Origin: JBJXHN01 sp046233135
GTDB lineage: Bacteria > Pseudomonadota > Alphaproteobacteria > Rhodospirillales > Rhodospirillaceae
Assembly (NCBI GenBank): GCA_046233135.1
Contig: JBJXHN010000005.1
Coordinates: 124,001-188,000 of the forward strand
Reading direction: 5' to 3'
Length of the DNA: 64,000 nucleotides
Numbering within the stretch: the first letter of the stretch is position 1; each line of letters begins with the position of its first letter. Shown piece by piece: positions 39,948 through 47,905 of this stretch. The position numbers and the translations under genes are program-made. The notes under the pieces were generated by a model. The model saw nothing but the letters and a program-made list of their open reading frames with translations, was not told the DNA's origin and did not search any database.

Positions 39948-40052
39948 AGGCTTTCCGCCGGGCTCTTCCCGTCCGTTTCCCGAGAGGTTCCGCCTACGGC
40001 TGGAATCCGGTATTCTGGAGAGGGACGGGAAGATGCAGCGGAGGCCAGGACG

Positions 40053-40391
40053 ATGGGAACCCACGAACACAAGCACTTCCATGAGCATGCCCATCGGCAT
40101 GTGCACAAGCACGCGCACACCCATGCGGACGGCACGACGCATTCCCACGAGCACGCGCACGAACACGCCCATCCCCACATCCACCAGCACCGCCACCCCC
40201 ACAGCCACGACGCGGCCGAGCCGGACCCGACGGCCGTACAGGCCGCCACAGAGGGGGGGGACGCCGGGGACAGCGACGGAACGGGCGACGGCGGGCACCG
40301 CCACGACCACACCCACCCCCGCCATGAGATCAAACCTCACGACCATGGCCACGACCCCGATGATCTGACGGATCACGAGCATCGGCATTGA
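40053..40391 (+). CDS. Histidine-rich metal-binding protein
   Basis: A 112-residue protein in which 34 residues are His. Two blocks (residues 4-53 and about 80-112) alternate His with another residue (HEHAHRHVHKHAHTH). They are separated by an acidic, Gly/Asp/Ala-rich linker. There is no signal peptide, no membrane helix and only one likely start, with GGAGG nine bases upstream. Such sequences bind Ni, Co, Zn or Cu; storage or delivery of cobalt or nickel is plausible but unproven. No metal transporter lies beside it. Confidence 0.7.
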   Translation: MGTHEHKHFHEHAHRHVHKHAHTHADGTTHSHEHAHEHAHPHIHQHRHPHSHDAAEPDPTAVQAATEGGDAGDSDGTGDGGHRHDHTHPRHEIKPHDHGHDPDDLTDHEHRH

Positions 40392-40786
40392 GGGGAAAGA
40401 GGGCGCGGCCGGATCCTGTCCTATCGCTCCCTTATAGGATGCATCACCTCCCATTCCGGGTTATGATAGCGCCGCGTCCGCCCGTTGTGTCGGGTTGGAG
40501 TGCGGGACGAGCCGGTGCGGCAACACCGACCCGTCCCTGACCATCACCCTTTCCGATATCTCACAGGAGACAAAGGATGAAGGCTAATCCGGACTATATC
40601 GTACTGTTGGCGTTTCCCACACCTCTGCGTGTTCTGCGCGGTGACCGGGTGATACCGGCCAGGGGGTAAGGGCGGCGCCGGCGGGCCGGGATGTCCCGGC
40701 TGGCGAGGCGTTCTGCCCCCGTCGAATCGCGCCTCCCGGCCCGTTCGTAACAGCGCACCGCCCGCCCCTGGCCGGTTGCTCCGGTT
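40392..40786. other. Intergenic region with one small ORF
   Basis: Apart from the 30-codon ORF at 40577-40669, I see no gene in these 395 nt. The stretch 40420-40480 is less GC-rich (TCCCTTATAGG, GGGTTATGATAGC) and may hold a promoter. Confidence 0.5.
40577..40669 (+). CDS. Possible 30-aa peptide with strong ribosome site
   Basis: A 30-codon frame, MKANPDYIVLLAFPTPLRVL and ten more residues, ending RVIPARG. AGGAG lies seven bases before the ATG, a very good spacing. No family is recognised; the middle is mildly hydrophobic and the end basic. It may be a small protein, a leader peptide for the following gene, or chance. Confidence 0.4.
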   Translation: MKANPDYIVLLAFPTPLRVLRGDRVIPARG

Positions 40787-41242
40787 ATGCGGTTTTTCAG
40801 CTTGATGATGGCATCCGCCGTCGGTCTCAGCGGCCCGACGGCGCCCGCCCCCGTGCGCTATGATCCCCTGCTCTCCATCCCCCCGATTGCCTATCGCGCG
40901 GTTGTGCAACTGGTGATTGACAGCGCGACGGTAGAGGTCCGCGTCCGCCTGCATGACGACCGGGAGATCACGACCATTGTTCACCTCCGCCATGTCAGGG
41001 CGCCTGATCCGGGGTCGTCCTGCCCCGAAGAACGCACCGCCGCCGAGGATGCGGCCGGTGCCCTGACGGCTTTGCTGCCGGCGGGATCACGGGTGATGCT
41101 CAGCGCCGTCGGCCCGGACCCTCTCGCCGGCGATGTCCGCGCACGGATATGGGTCTGGGGAGCCGGGGACCTGGGACGCTGGCTATGGACCTGGGGCCAC
41201 GCGGTGCGCGTGGGAGAGGCGGGGACGTGGTGCGGACGGTAG
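40787..41242 (+). CDS. Degenerate thermonuclease (SNase)-like secreted protein
   Basis: A 151-residue protein with a short hydrophobic N-terminus (MRFFSLMMASAVGLSG) that may be a signal sequence. The body follows the staphylococcal-nuclease pattern seen in alphaproteobacteria: VIDSATVEVRVRL (normally ViDGDTieVRVRl), VHLRHVRAPDPGSSCPEE, and DLGRWLWTWGHAVR near the end. The GD of the calcium-binding loop is replaced by SA and the usual Arg/Glu catalytic positions are not clearly kept, so nuclease activity is doubtful. Similarity is partial and the family call is tentative. Confidence 0.6.
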   Translation: MRFFSLMMASAVGLSGPTAPAPVRYDPLLSIPPIAYRAVVQLVIDSATVEVRVRLHDDREITTIVHLRHVRAPDPGSSCPEERTAAEDAAGALTALLPAGSRVMLSAVGPDPLAGDVRARIWVWGAGDLGRWLWTWGHAVRVGEAGTWCGR

Positions 41243-41248
41243 GGAGGA

Positions 41249-41400
41249 TCAGGAGCGGGGCGTGCTGTCGGTCTCCGCCGGAGCCCGGTCCGGCTTCGGC
41301 GCACCCCGGCGAACCGGAACCGTGGCGACCTCGGCCGTCCACTCCGGGGTGGAGAGGTCGGGGGCATCATCGAGGTCCGTCAGGGGGGCGGCGCAGGCAT
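41249..41400 (-). pseudogene. Frameshifted small gene, BrnA antitoxin-like N-terminus
   Basis: A strong ribosome site (TAGGAGGAACCCC) precedes ATG 41400, but the frame stops after MPAPPP at a run of six C. Shifting by one base at that run gives LTDLDDAPDLSTPEWTAEVA, then VPVRRGAPKPDRAPAE and a stop at 41249. These codons strongly favour G or C in the third position. The pattern DAPDL..EW...RRG.PK resembles the N-terminus of BrnA-type antitoxins, with the ribbon-helix-helix part missing. It is most likely a decayed gene; a programmed -1 shift on the C run or a sequencing error are alternatives. Confidence 0.45.
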
Positions 41401-41583
41401 GGGGTTCCTCCTAAACACCTCGGATCCAAAGGCAATGTTAAATAGCCTAATCGGTTTTAGGGAACAGCGTTTCTAAGACTGTGTCGGGGCATGCCACCCC
41501 AGAACGCCACGATCAAAGATTGCACGACCGGCATCAGCAGGTAAGGATGACGGAGGGGATCTCTTTGGAAGAAGGGATAGAGC
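41401..41583. other. Intergenic region before the pentapeptide-repeat gene
   Basis: A 183-nt spacer, part of a 341-nt stretch (41243-41583) without an intact gene. It is richer in A+T around 41420-41470 (GTTAAATAGCCTAATCGG), where promoters for both directions are likely. No gene is seen. Confidence 0.45.
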
Positions 41584-42615
41584 ATGGCGACCGGCACCGT
41601 GGACCGCGTATCTGCAAAAATTCGCACATTGCCGGGCCTCCTGTGGGCCAAGAGCCGGGACGTGGCGCGCGACCCGTTCTTCTTCCTAGCCGTTTCAGCC
41701 GCCGTGGGGCTGGTGATCTATTTCGGACCTGACATCTGGTCCCTGATTACCGCTATCCGGGAATGCGATCCCGCCCCCACTGCCCCGGCTGAACGGTCCT
41801 GTAAAGCTTTGGCTGATGGAGGCACCTTCAAACTGCTATCGGCTATGGTGCTAGCGCTAGCAGGCCTTCTGACCCTGGCATTCGCGCACCGCCGGTCCAA
41901 AGCCATGGCCGGCAACGCCCGGAATATGACCCGCCAAGTGGAGATTCTGACCCAGCAGATGGAAATGGGGACTCGCCAGCTCGAAATGGGTCGCCGCGAG
42001 CAGCTTTCAAAACGCTTCACAGAAGCTGTCAAACAACTGGGTGATGACAAGATAACCATCCGCCTGGGCGGTATCGCCGGCCTCTGGGCAATGGCAACGG
42101 AAAGCGATCACGCTGAGGACCGCATCATGGTCCTCGACGTCCTGTGCGCCTTTGTACGGGAGTCTTCCAGGGATACCCTAATGACGGTCCCCACTCATCC
42201 AGTCATCCAGGACACTGAAGAAATAACCGGAAAACCAGAACTTCAAATACTTCCAACGGATATTGCCATTGCCATGAAAAAGGTGATGTCTATCGGACCA
42301 GGTTTTACCCCGAAAAAGGAATATTGGCGGGATCTTCGTAGGGCTTCCTTGGTTAAACTGGAGGGACGGCAAAGTAACTTTTACCGAACCGATCTCTCCG
42401 AGGCCGATCTCTCCGAGGCCGATCTCTCGGAGGCCAACCTCTCCGACGCCAACCTCTCCGGGGCCAACCTCTCCGAGGCCACACTCACCCGCTCTCAATT
42501 CGAAAGCGCCATCACCGACGAAACCACCATCCCCCCCGCCGAATTCCTCCCCGAGAACCCCGAGCCCCCTACTCCTCCGGCAGCCGAAACCCCGCCGCCG
42601 CCAGCGGCAGCGTGA
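41584..42615 (+). CDS. Pentapeptide-repeat membrane protein
   Basis: A 343-residue protein with two membrane helices (DPFFFLAVSAAVGLVIYFG, about 29-50, and LLSAMVLALAGLLTLAFAH, about 84-102). A coiled stretch follows (MTRQVEILTQQMEMGTRQLE). Next is the segment RFTEAVKQLGDDKITIRLGGIAGLWAMA, which recurs before pentapeptide repeats in other bacteria, notably cyanobacteria. The repeats themselves (LSEAD/LSEAN/LSGAN) occupy about residues 270-300, and a Pro-rich tail ends the protein. Function unknown. AAGGGA lies before ATG 41584. The 3' end overlaps the convergent kinase gene by 47 nt. Confidence 0.8.
   Translation: MATGTVDRVSAKIRTLPGLLWAKSRDVARDPFFFLAVSAAVGLVIYFGPDIWSLITAIRECDPAPTAPAERSCKALADGGTFKLLSAMVLALAGLLTLAFAHRRSKAMAGNARNMTRQVEILTQQMEMGTRQLEMGRREQLSKRFTEAVKQLGDDKITIRLGGIAGLWAMATESDHAEDRIMVLDVLCAFVRESSRDTLMTVPTHPVIQDTEEITGKPELQILPTDIAIAMKKVMSIGPGFTPKKEYWRDLRRASLVKLEGRQSNFYRTDLSEADLSEADLSEANLSDANLSGANLSEATLTRSQFESAITDETTIPPAEFLPENPEPPTPPAAETPPPPAAA
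42391..42480 (+). repeat. Six 15-bp tandem repeats coding pentapeptides
   Basis: Six in-frame 15-bp units (GATCTCTCCGAGGCC and variants) at 42391-42480 encode A(D/N)LSE-type pentapeptides. Units 1 and 2 are identical, which points to recent slippage or duplication. Confidence 0.85.
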
Positions 42616-44059
42616 ACAAGAACCGGCAGCCCTCCGGCCCCCGCTCCGCGCGGATGGAGCCGCCGTGCTGTTCCACCACCCGGCGGCAGATCGCCAGTCC
42701 CACCCCCGTGCCCGGGTAACAGTCGGCCGTGTGCAGCCGCCGGAAAATCGCGAACACCTGTTCCAGGTGCACCTCGTCGATGCCGATGCCGTTGTCGCTG
42801 ACCGTGAAGCGCGCCAGCGCCGGGTGGTCGGGGTCGGGCGTTTCCGCCTCGATGGTGATCAGCGGCGGCACCTCCGGCCGGCGGAACTTCAGGGCGTTGT
42901 CCAGCAGCTGATGGAACACCGCCACCAGATCCCGGTGCCGACCATGCACCCGGGGCAGCGCGCCTTCGACCCGGATGTCCGCCCCCGTTTCCTGCATGAT
43001 CGACGATACCGCCACCAGCGCCTCGTCGATCAGCATGCGGGCGTCCAGGTCCTCGCTGGGCTGGTGTTCGCGGCCGGAGCGGGAATAGACCAGCAGATCG
43101 TGGATCAGCGCCCGCATGCGCTTCGCCCCGCCCACCGCATAGGACAGGTATTCCTGCGACTGCGCGTCCAGCCGGTCCCCCAGCCGCCGTTCCATCAGCT
43201 GGCAGTAGCTGACCACAGACCGCAACGGCTCCTGCAAGTCATGGGCGGCGACTTCGGCGAAGCGTTGCAGCTCGGCGTTGGAGCGGGTCAGTTCGGCCAC
43301 CGAATCGCGCAGGGCGTCCTCGGCCGCCTTGCGCCGGGTGATGTCCATGATCACGCTGATCATCCCCACCACCTCGCCGTCCTCCCGCCAGACGCTGGCG
43401 GAGATCACCTGGTGATGCAGCTGGCCATCGGCGTAGGGCGAGGTCACCTCCCACGTGCGGTGCCGGCCATCGGCGTACAGCGCCGCTTCCTCCGCCACGT
43501 GGTGTTCCACCTCGTTCTGGGGCAGGATGTCTTCCATGCGCTTGCCGATGATCTGCTGGCGGGGCAGGCCCACCGCATCCTCGAAGGCGCGGTTGCACCC
43601 CCGGTAGCGGCCCTTGCGGTCCTTGATGAACACCGGCGTCGGAATGCTGTCCAGCAGCGCCTGCTGAAAGCTCGCCCCGCGCGCCAGGGCCGCCCCGGCT
43701 TCCTCGTGCGGGGTGATGTCCTTGGCCGTGCCCCGGCCGCCGATCCGTGCCCCCGTCCGCGGGTGGAACAGGGGCAGGCCGCTGAGCAGCAGCACCCGGG
43801 GCGAACCGTCAATATGGGCGGAGATGAAGCGCTTGTCCCGGAACGGCTTGTCCAGAGAAATCCCGGCCTCGGCAAAAGACCCCAGGTCGAGCAGACGGGT
43901 CCCCAGCAGGCTGCGTGCCGGCCGGCCCAGGATCTCGAACACCCGGTCGGTGGCGTAGCTCAGCCGGCCGTCCGAATCCGTTTCCCAGATCCAGTCCGAC
44001 ACCAGACGCATGATGTCATAGAGCCGCTGGCTCTCCGGAGACGGCGTGGCATCCTCCAT
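42569..44059 (-). CDS. PAS-PAS sensor histidine kinase
   Basis: A 496-residue soluble kinase. PAS 1 lies at about 12-120 (DWIWETDSDGRLSYATDRVFEILG) and PAS 2 at about 130-245 (LLDSIPTPVFIKDRKGRYRGCNRAFEDAVG, ending ISVIMDITRRK). The H-box is VAAHDLQEPLRSVVSYCQLM, typical of phytochrome-related kinases. ATPase motifs are LLDNALKFRR (N), DNGIGIDE (G1), IFRRLH (F) and GTGVGLAICRR (G2). It has no receiver domain. It lies 9 nt after the DUF2336 gene, so the two are probably co-expressed. The first ATG at 44059 is used. Confidence 0.92.
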   Translation of the reverse strand: MEDATPSPESQRLYDIMRLVSDWIWETDSDGRLSYATDRVFEILGRPARSLLGTRLLDLGSFAEAGISLDKPFRDKRFISAHIDGSPRVLLLSGLPLFHPRTGARIGGRGTAKDITPHEEAGAALARGASFQQALLDSIPTPVFIKDRKGRYRGCNRAFEDAVGLPRQQIIGKRMEDILPQNEVEHHVAEEAALYADGRHRTWEVTSPYADGQLHHQVISASVWREDGEVVGMISVIMDITRRKAAEDALRDSVAELTRSNAELQRFAEVAAHDLQEPLRSVVSYCQLMERRLGDRLDAQSQEYLSYAVGGAKRMRALIHDLLVYSRSGREHQPSEDLDARMLIDEALVAVSSIMQETGADIRVEGALPRVHGRHRDLVAVFHQLLDNALKFRRPEVPPLITIEAETPDPDHPALARFTVSDNGIGIDEVHLEQVFAIFRRLHTADCYPGTGVGLAICRRVVEQHGGSIRAERGPEGCRFLFTLPLAAAGFRLPEE

Positions 44060-44068
44060 GCGCCGACC

Positions 44069-45241
44069 CTACTTCGACCCGGCGGCCCTGGGAGGCGGCG
44101 GGGCGGAGGTGTCCAGGCTGAGCAGCGCGCGCAGATAGTCCTGATCCCGCTGCCAGCGCTTCAGCACCCGCTGGCAGTCCTCCGGCTGGATACGGTCGAA
44201 CATCTCCATCACCTGGGCATGGGCGGCTCGCATGTTCCGGGTGTTGTTGGGATGGGCCTGACGGGACAGCAGGAAGATGACCGAGAAATCCTCGCGCGTG
44301 AACAGCAGGGCGCGGCAGGCGATGGCCAGCCCCTCGCCGCCCGGCTCGAACAGCATCCGCTGCACCAGGGTCGGGCGCATGCCGGCGCGGCGGCCGAACA
44401 ACTGAACAAACAGGGCGATTTCACCGTCGTGCAGGGAATTGATCAGCAGGTCGGCGTCGATCTCGCCCCGGTCGGACAGGTGGGTGGCGAGAATGGCCGC
44501 CGAATCCAGGTTCTGTTCGGCCAGGGTGGCTTCCAATCCCTCCCGCGCCGCCCGCTCCAGCAGGTCGTCCACCGTATCCGGGTCCAGGCCGAATTCGGCG
44601 GTGATGTATTTGCGCAAGGCCGCCGAGACCCACATGAACATGCGCTTGGCCACGTCGGGCGGCAGGTCGCTGCGGCGCAGGATCGGTTCCTGGAAGGTGT
44701 CCACCCGCTTCGACTGCTCCACCAGGTAATCCATGGTGGCCCGAGAGATGGCGGCATCGGGATTGCGCAGCAGCTCGGCAATCACCGTTTCGTCGCCGCT
44801 TTCGACCAGGGCGTCGGACACCGCTTCGGACACGTGGAAGCGCACGGCGATGGCCAGCTGGTGTTCCAGGGTGCGATGGCGCACCACCTCGATCAGGTCG
44901 GCGTCCTGCAAGACCCGGCTTTGGCTGAGGATGGGATAGGCGACGGAAATTTCCTCGTTGGCGAGGAAACGCACCAAGTCATAGGGCGCGTCGGTCCGCA
45001 GGGCCAGTTCCGCGCCGATGCGCTGCCGCACGGACAGTTCGATCTCTGTCAGGACATGGCGCAGGATCTCGATCATCAGCGCCCGTTCCCGGTCGGTCAG
45101 GGAGCGGCCCCGGGCGCTGAACATATCGACCATGGCCTCCGCAAGCTGATTGCGGCTGCTCACGGTCTTCTCCCGGGCCAGACGCAGCAGGGCCTCGGCA
45201 TCGATGATGGTCTGATCGTCTTCCGGGCGGGAGTCGGTCAT
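44069..45241 (-). CDS. DUF2336 domain protein
   Basis: About 390 residues, mostly helical, with HEAT-like repeats: DLVRFLANEEISVAYPILSQS, HRTLEHQLAIAVRF and ELLRNPDAAISRATMDYLVEQS. This pattern is that of DUF2336, an alphaproteobacterial family of unknown biochemical function. It is immediately upstream (9 nt) of the PAS kinase gene on the same strand, so a role as its partner or in its output is reasonable. ATG 45241 is preferred; ATG 45292 is 17 codons earlier. A Pro-rich tail ends the protein. Confidence 0.85.
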   Translation of the reverse strand: MTDSRPEDDQTIIDAEALLRLAREKTVSSRNQLAEAMVDMFSARGRSLTDRERALMIEILRHVLTEIELSVRQRIGAELALRTDAPYDLVRFLANEEISVAYPILSQSRVLQDADLIEVVRHRTLEHQLAIAVRFHVSEAVSDALVESGDETVIAELLRNPDAAISRATMDYLVEQSKRVDTFQEPILRRSDLPPDVAKRMFMWVSAALRKYITAEFGLDPDTVDDLLERAAREGLEATLAEQNLDSAAILATHLSDRGEIDADLLINSLHDGEIALFVQLFGRRAGMRPTLVQRMLFEPGGEGLAIACRALLFTREDFSVIFLLSRQAHPNNTRNMRAAHAQVMEMFDRIQPEDCQRVLKRWQRDQDYLRALLSLDTSAPPPPRAAGSK

Positions 45242-45618
45242 GAGGGTCAAACGGGTCCTTTTGAACGCTTCGGGGCTGCAAGCGTCCGGCATATCCCGTC
45301 CGCCGGGTCACCCCCGCCCACGCGGCGATCCCGAATGGCCCGCCCCGTGGAATTCACACTCGTTTACGGTACACAGTATAGCCCCGCAACGGGTCCGCCC
45401 GCCATGAGAAAGGGTGACCGGATGTTCGAGACCCCCGCTCTCCGCACTCTTATATGCCTCACGGCAGTCCGCGTTGCGGACACCTCCGGCGGGGCGGGCT
45501 TCGCCCGGCGGCCAGTCAGCCGCTTGTGTCGGGTTTGGACTTCGCCCCACTCTCTCCGCCGCTTCCCCTGTTCCTCCCCCTATGGCCTCCGATCGCCGGG
45601 AGCGCTACAGTCCGGTCC
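45242..45618. other. Divergent spacer between DUF2336 gene and cbiD
   Basis: A 377-nt region holding the 5' ends of both transcripts. I searched for the conserved cobalamin-riboswitch elements (B12 box GCCACTG, ACAG..CCCGC) before cbiD and did not find them. No small gene is supported. Confidence 0.45.
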
Positions 45619-46713
45619 ATGGAACGAACACTGCGGTCCGGCTGGACCACCGGTGCCTGCGCCACGGCTGCGGCCCGCGCTGCCTTTGGCGCGCTGCTCA
45701 CCGGGCGGTTTCCGGACCCGGTCACCATCACTCTGCCCCGGGGCCAGACCCCCGCCTTCGCCCTCGCCCGCCACGTGCCGGGGGACGGATGGGCCACGGC
45801 CTCGGTCATCAAGGACGCCGGGGACGACCCGGACGTCACCCACGGGGCCGAGATCAGTGCCACCGTCACCCACCTCCCCCCCGGCAGCGTAACGACCGAA
45901 AGCGGCCTGCTGTTCCGCGCCGGCCCGGGCGTCGGCGTGGTGACCCGGCCCGGGTTGCCCCTGGCCGTCGGCGAACCGGCAATCAATCCGATGCCGCGCG
46001 CCATGATCGCCGCCAATCTGGCCGAGGCCGCCCGCGCCCTGGGGCTGCCGCCGCCCCGGGATCTGGCCGTGACCGTGGCCATCCCCGGCGGTGAGGCCCT
46101 GGCGGCCCACACACTGAACGGCCGGCTGGGGATACGGGGCGGACTGTCGGTGCTGGGAACGACCGGCGTGGTCGTGCCCTTTTCCTGTTCCGCCTGGATT
46201 CACTCCATCCATCGCGGCATTGATGTGGCCCGGGCAAGCGGGCTGACCCATCTGGCCGGCGGCACCGGCCGCACCTCGGAAGCGGCTGTGCGGCGGCTGT
46301 ATGCCCTGCCTGACGCCGCGCTGATCGATATGGGCGATTTCGCCGGTGCCGTCCTGAAGTACCTGCGGCGCCATCCGGTGCCGCGCTACACCCTGGCCGG
46401 CGGATTCGCCAAGCTGTCGAAGCTGGCTTTCGGCCACATGGACCTGCATTCCAGCCGCTCGACCGTGGATATGGCTCGGCTGGCCGGCCTGCTGGGCGAC
46501 CTGGGCGCGCCCGACGACGCCGTGGAAGAGGCCGCAGGCGGCGCCACCACGGCCGTGGCCCTGGGCGTGGCCGCACGCCTGAACCTCGACCTGCCCGGGC
46601 TGATCGCCCGCCGCGCCCGCGAAGTCGCCCTGGCCAGCGTCGGCGGCGGGGTGGAGATCGACGTGCTGGTGGTGGATCGCGCCGGAACGGTGCTGGCCCA
46701 TGCCGGTGTCTGA
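45619..46713 (+). CDS. cbiD: Cobalt-precorrin-5B C1-methyltransferase CbiD
   Basis: A 364-residue enzyme specific to the early-cobalt (anaerobic-type) B12 pathway; it methylates C1 after ring contraction. It starts LRSGWTTGACATAAARAAF. Other family segments are INPMPRAMI, GGLSVLGTTGVVVPFSCSAWIHSIHRGIDVARA, GDFAGAVLKYLRRHP, AGGFAKLSKLAFGHMDLHSSRS and the C-terminal GVEIDVLVVDRAG. The ATG at 45619 lacks a clear ribosome site, but the longer frame has no similarity. The next gene, cobK, overlaps by 14 nt. Confidence 0.95.
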   Translation: MERTLRSGWTTGACATAAARAAFGALLTGRFPDPVTITLPRGQTPAFALARHVPGDGWATASVIKDAGDDPDVTHGAEISATVTHLPPGSVTTESGLLFRAGPGVGVVTRPGLPLAVGEPAINPMPRAMIAANLAEAARALGLPPPRDLAVTVAIPGGEALAAHTLNGRLGIRGGLSVLGTTGVVVPFSCSAWIHSIHRGIDVARASGLTHLAGGTGRTSEAAVRRLYALPDAALIDMGDFAGAVLKYLRRHPVPRYTLAGGFAKLSKLAFGHMDLHSSRSTVDMARLAGLLGDLGAPDDAVEEAAGGATTAVALGVAARLNLDLPGLIARRAREVALASVGGGVEIDVLVVDRAGTVLAHAGV

Positions 46714-47464
46714 TCCGGGTCCGCAACGTCCTTTGCTGGTGCTGGGCGGAACGCCGGAGGGCCTGGCGCTTGCCCACCGTCTGGACGCGCTCCATGGGGC
46801 TGGCACGGCGATCTATTCCCTAGCCGGCGTCGCGCCCCCCCGAACGCCTCTGCCGGTGCGGATGCGCAGCGGCGGCTTCGGCGGCGTGGAGGGCCTGCGT
46901 GCCTTTCTGGCAGCCGAATCGATTCGCGCCCTGATCGACGCCACTCACCCTTTCGCCGCCACGATGAGCGCCAACGCCCGTCACGCCGCAGGACAGGCAG
47001 GGATACCGCGCCTGACCCTGCGCCGCCTGGCCTGGGAGCCGATGCCCGGCGACCACTGGCATCGGGTGCCCGATGTCGAGTCGGCCCGGTCCGCCCTGCC
47101 GGATCTGGGGCGCCACGCCCTCCTGACCCTGGGGCGGGGGGATGCGGCACGGTTCGCAGGCTTGGGGAAAATCGCCATAACCGCCCGCCTGCTGAATCCG
47201 GAACCGCCCTATCCCGGCTGCCCTGTGGTGGTCGGCCGGGGTCCCTTCGCCCCCGCCGACGAAGAAGCCTTGTTTCGGCGGCTGGAGATCGATGTGCTGG
47301 TGACCAAGAACAGTGGCGGCACCAGCGGTTTGGCGAAGCTGGCAGCGGCGCGGGCGCTAACGCTGCCGGTGGTGATGATCGACCGGCCAACGGCCGAACC
47401 GGGACCGCTGGCGGACAGCGTCGAGGTCGCCGTGCAGTGGGTCAAAGCCCTGTCCGGCCCCTGA
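46700..47464 (+). CDS. cobK: (Cobalt-)precorrin-6A reductase CobK/CbiJ
   Basis: A 254-residue NAD(P)H-dependent reductase of the corrin macrocycle. Family marks are LVLGGTPEGLALAHRL near residue 13, the IDATHPFAATMSANARHAA segment near 80, and VLVTKNSGGTSGLAKLAAAR near 200. The ATG lies inside the cbiD stop region (14-nt overlap), so the two are co-translated. Given CbiD and CbiG in the same island, it probably acts on the cobalt form. Confidence 0.94.
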   Translation: MPVSDPGPQRPLLVLGGTPEGLALAHRLDALHGAGTAIYSLAGVAPPRTPLPVRMRSGGFGGVEGLRAFLAAESIRALIDATHPFAATMSANARHAAGQAGIPRLTLRRLAWEPMPGDHWHRVPDVESARSALPDLGRHALLTLGRGDAARFAGLGKIAITARLLNPEPPYPGCPVVVGRGPFAPADEEALFRRLEIDVLVTKNSGGTSGLAKLAAARALTLPVVMIDRPTAEPGPLADSVEVAVQWVKALSGP

Positions 47465-47608
47465 ATTCATCACCCTGTGATCGAAAATTCGGATCCGCCA
47501 ATCTCCCTCAGCTTTCACAAAGCGCACGTCTTGCGCATTTTCCTCTGGACGACCATGTCACAAAGGGGCAGCATTTTGTCACCAAACGGTCACAGGAGGG
47601 TCCGCAGG

Positions 47609-47878
47609 ATGTACACACTGGTGGTCTTGGCCTGCCTCGGCCTGTATGACGGCGTGTGTTCCTACACCGCCGTCGACTACACCTATCCAGGAATCGAACG
47701 CTGCCGCATGGGAGCAGCAATGGTGGCGGGGATGAGCCGGGCGCGGGTCGTCCGGACCGACCCCCGCGCCCCCATCACCTATTGGTTTAGCTGCCGACGC
47801 GGCAGCAGCACCGACCACGCCTGGGTCAAGGTGGAGAATGGCGTGCGTACCGCCGATGCCCGGCCGCCGCTGAGGTAG
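47609..47878 (+). CDS. Small hypothetical protein (89 aa)
   Basis: Not recognised. It begins MYTLVVLACLGLYDGVCSYT, which may be a short signal or membrane sequence, then IERCRMGAAMVAG and YWFSCRRGSS; four Cys in all could form disulfides if exported. CAGGAGG lies about 11 bases before ATG 47609. A longer frame from 47477 is open but lacks this support. It sits between cobK (same strand) and cobM (convergent). A stretch with repeated GTCAC words (47555-47594) precedes it. Confidence 0.55.
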   Translation: MYTLVVLACLGLYDGVCSYTAVDYTYPGIERCRMGAAMVAGMSRARVVRTDPRAPITYWFSCRRGSSTDHAWVKVENGVRTADARPPLR

Positions 47879-47905
47879 GGCTCAGGGCGCCGGTTCGATT
47901 CGTCC

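Noticed and set aside
40544..40993. 149-codon minus-strand frame opposite the SNase-like gene
   Set aside because: Arg/Gly/His-rich shadow without ribosome site or domain.
45242..45618. Cobalamin riboswitch upstream of cbiD
   Set aside because: The conserved B12-box and core sequences are not seen; an Infernal search would be decisive.
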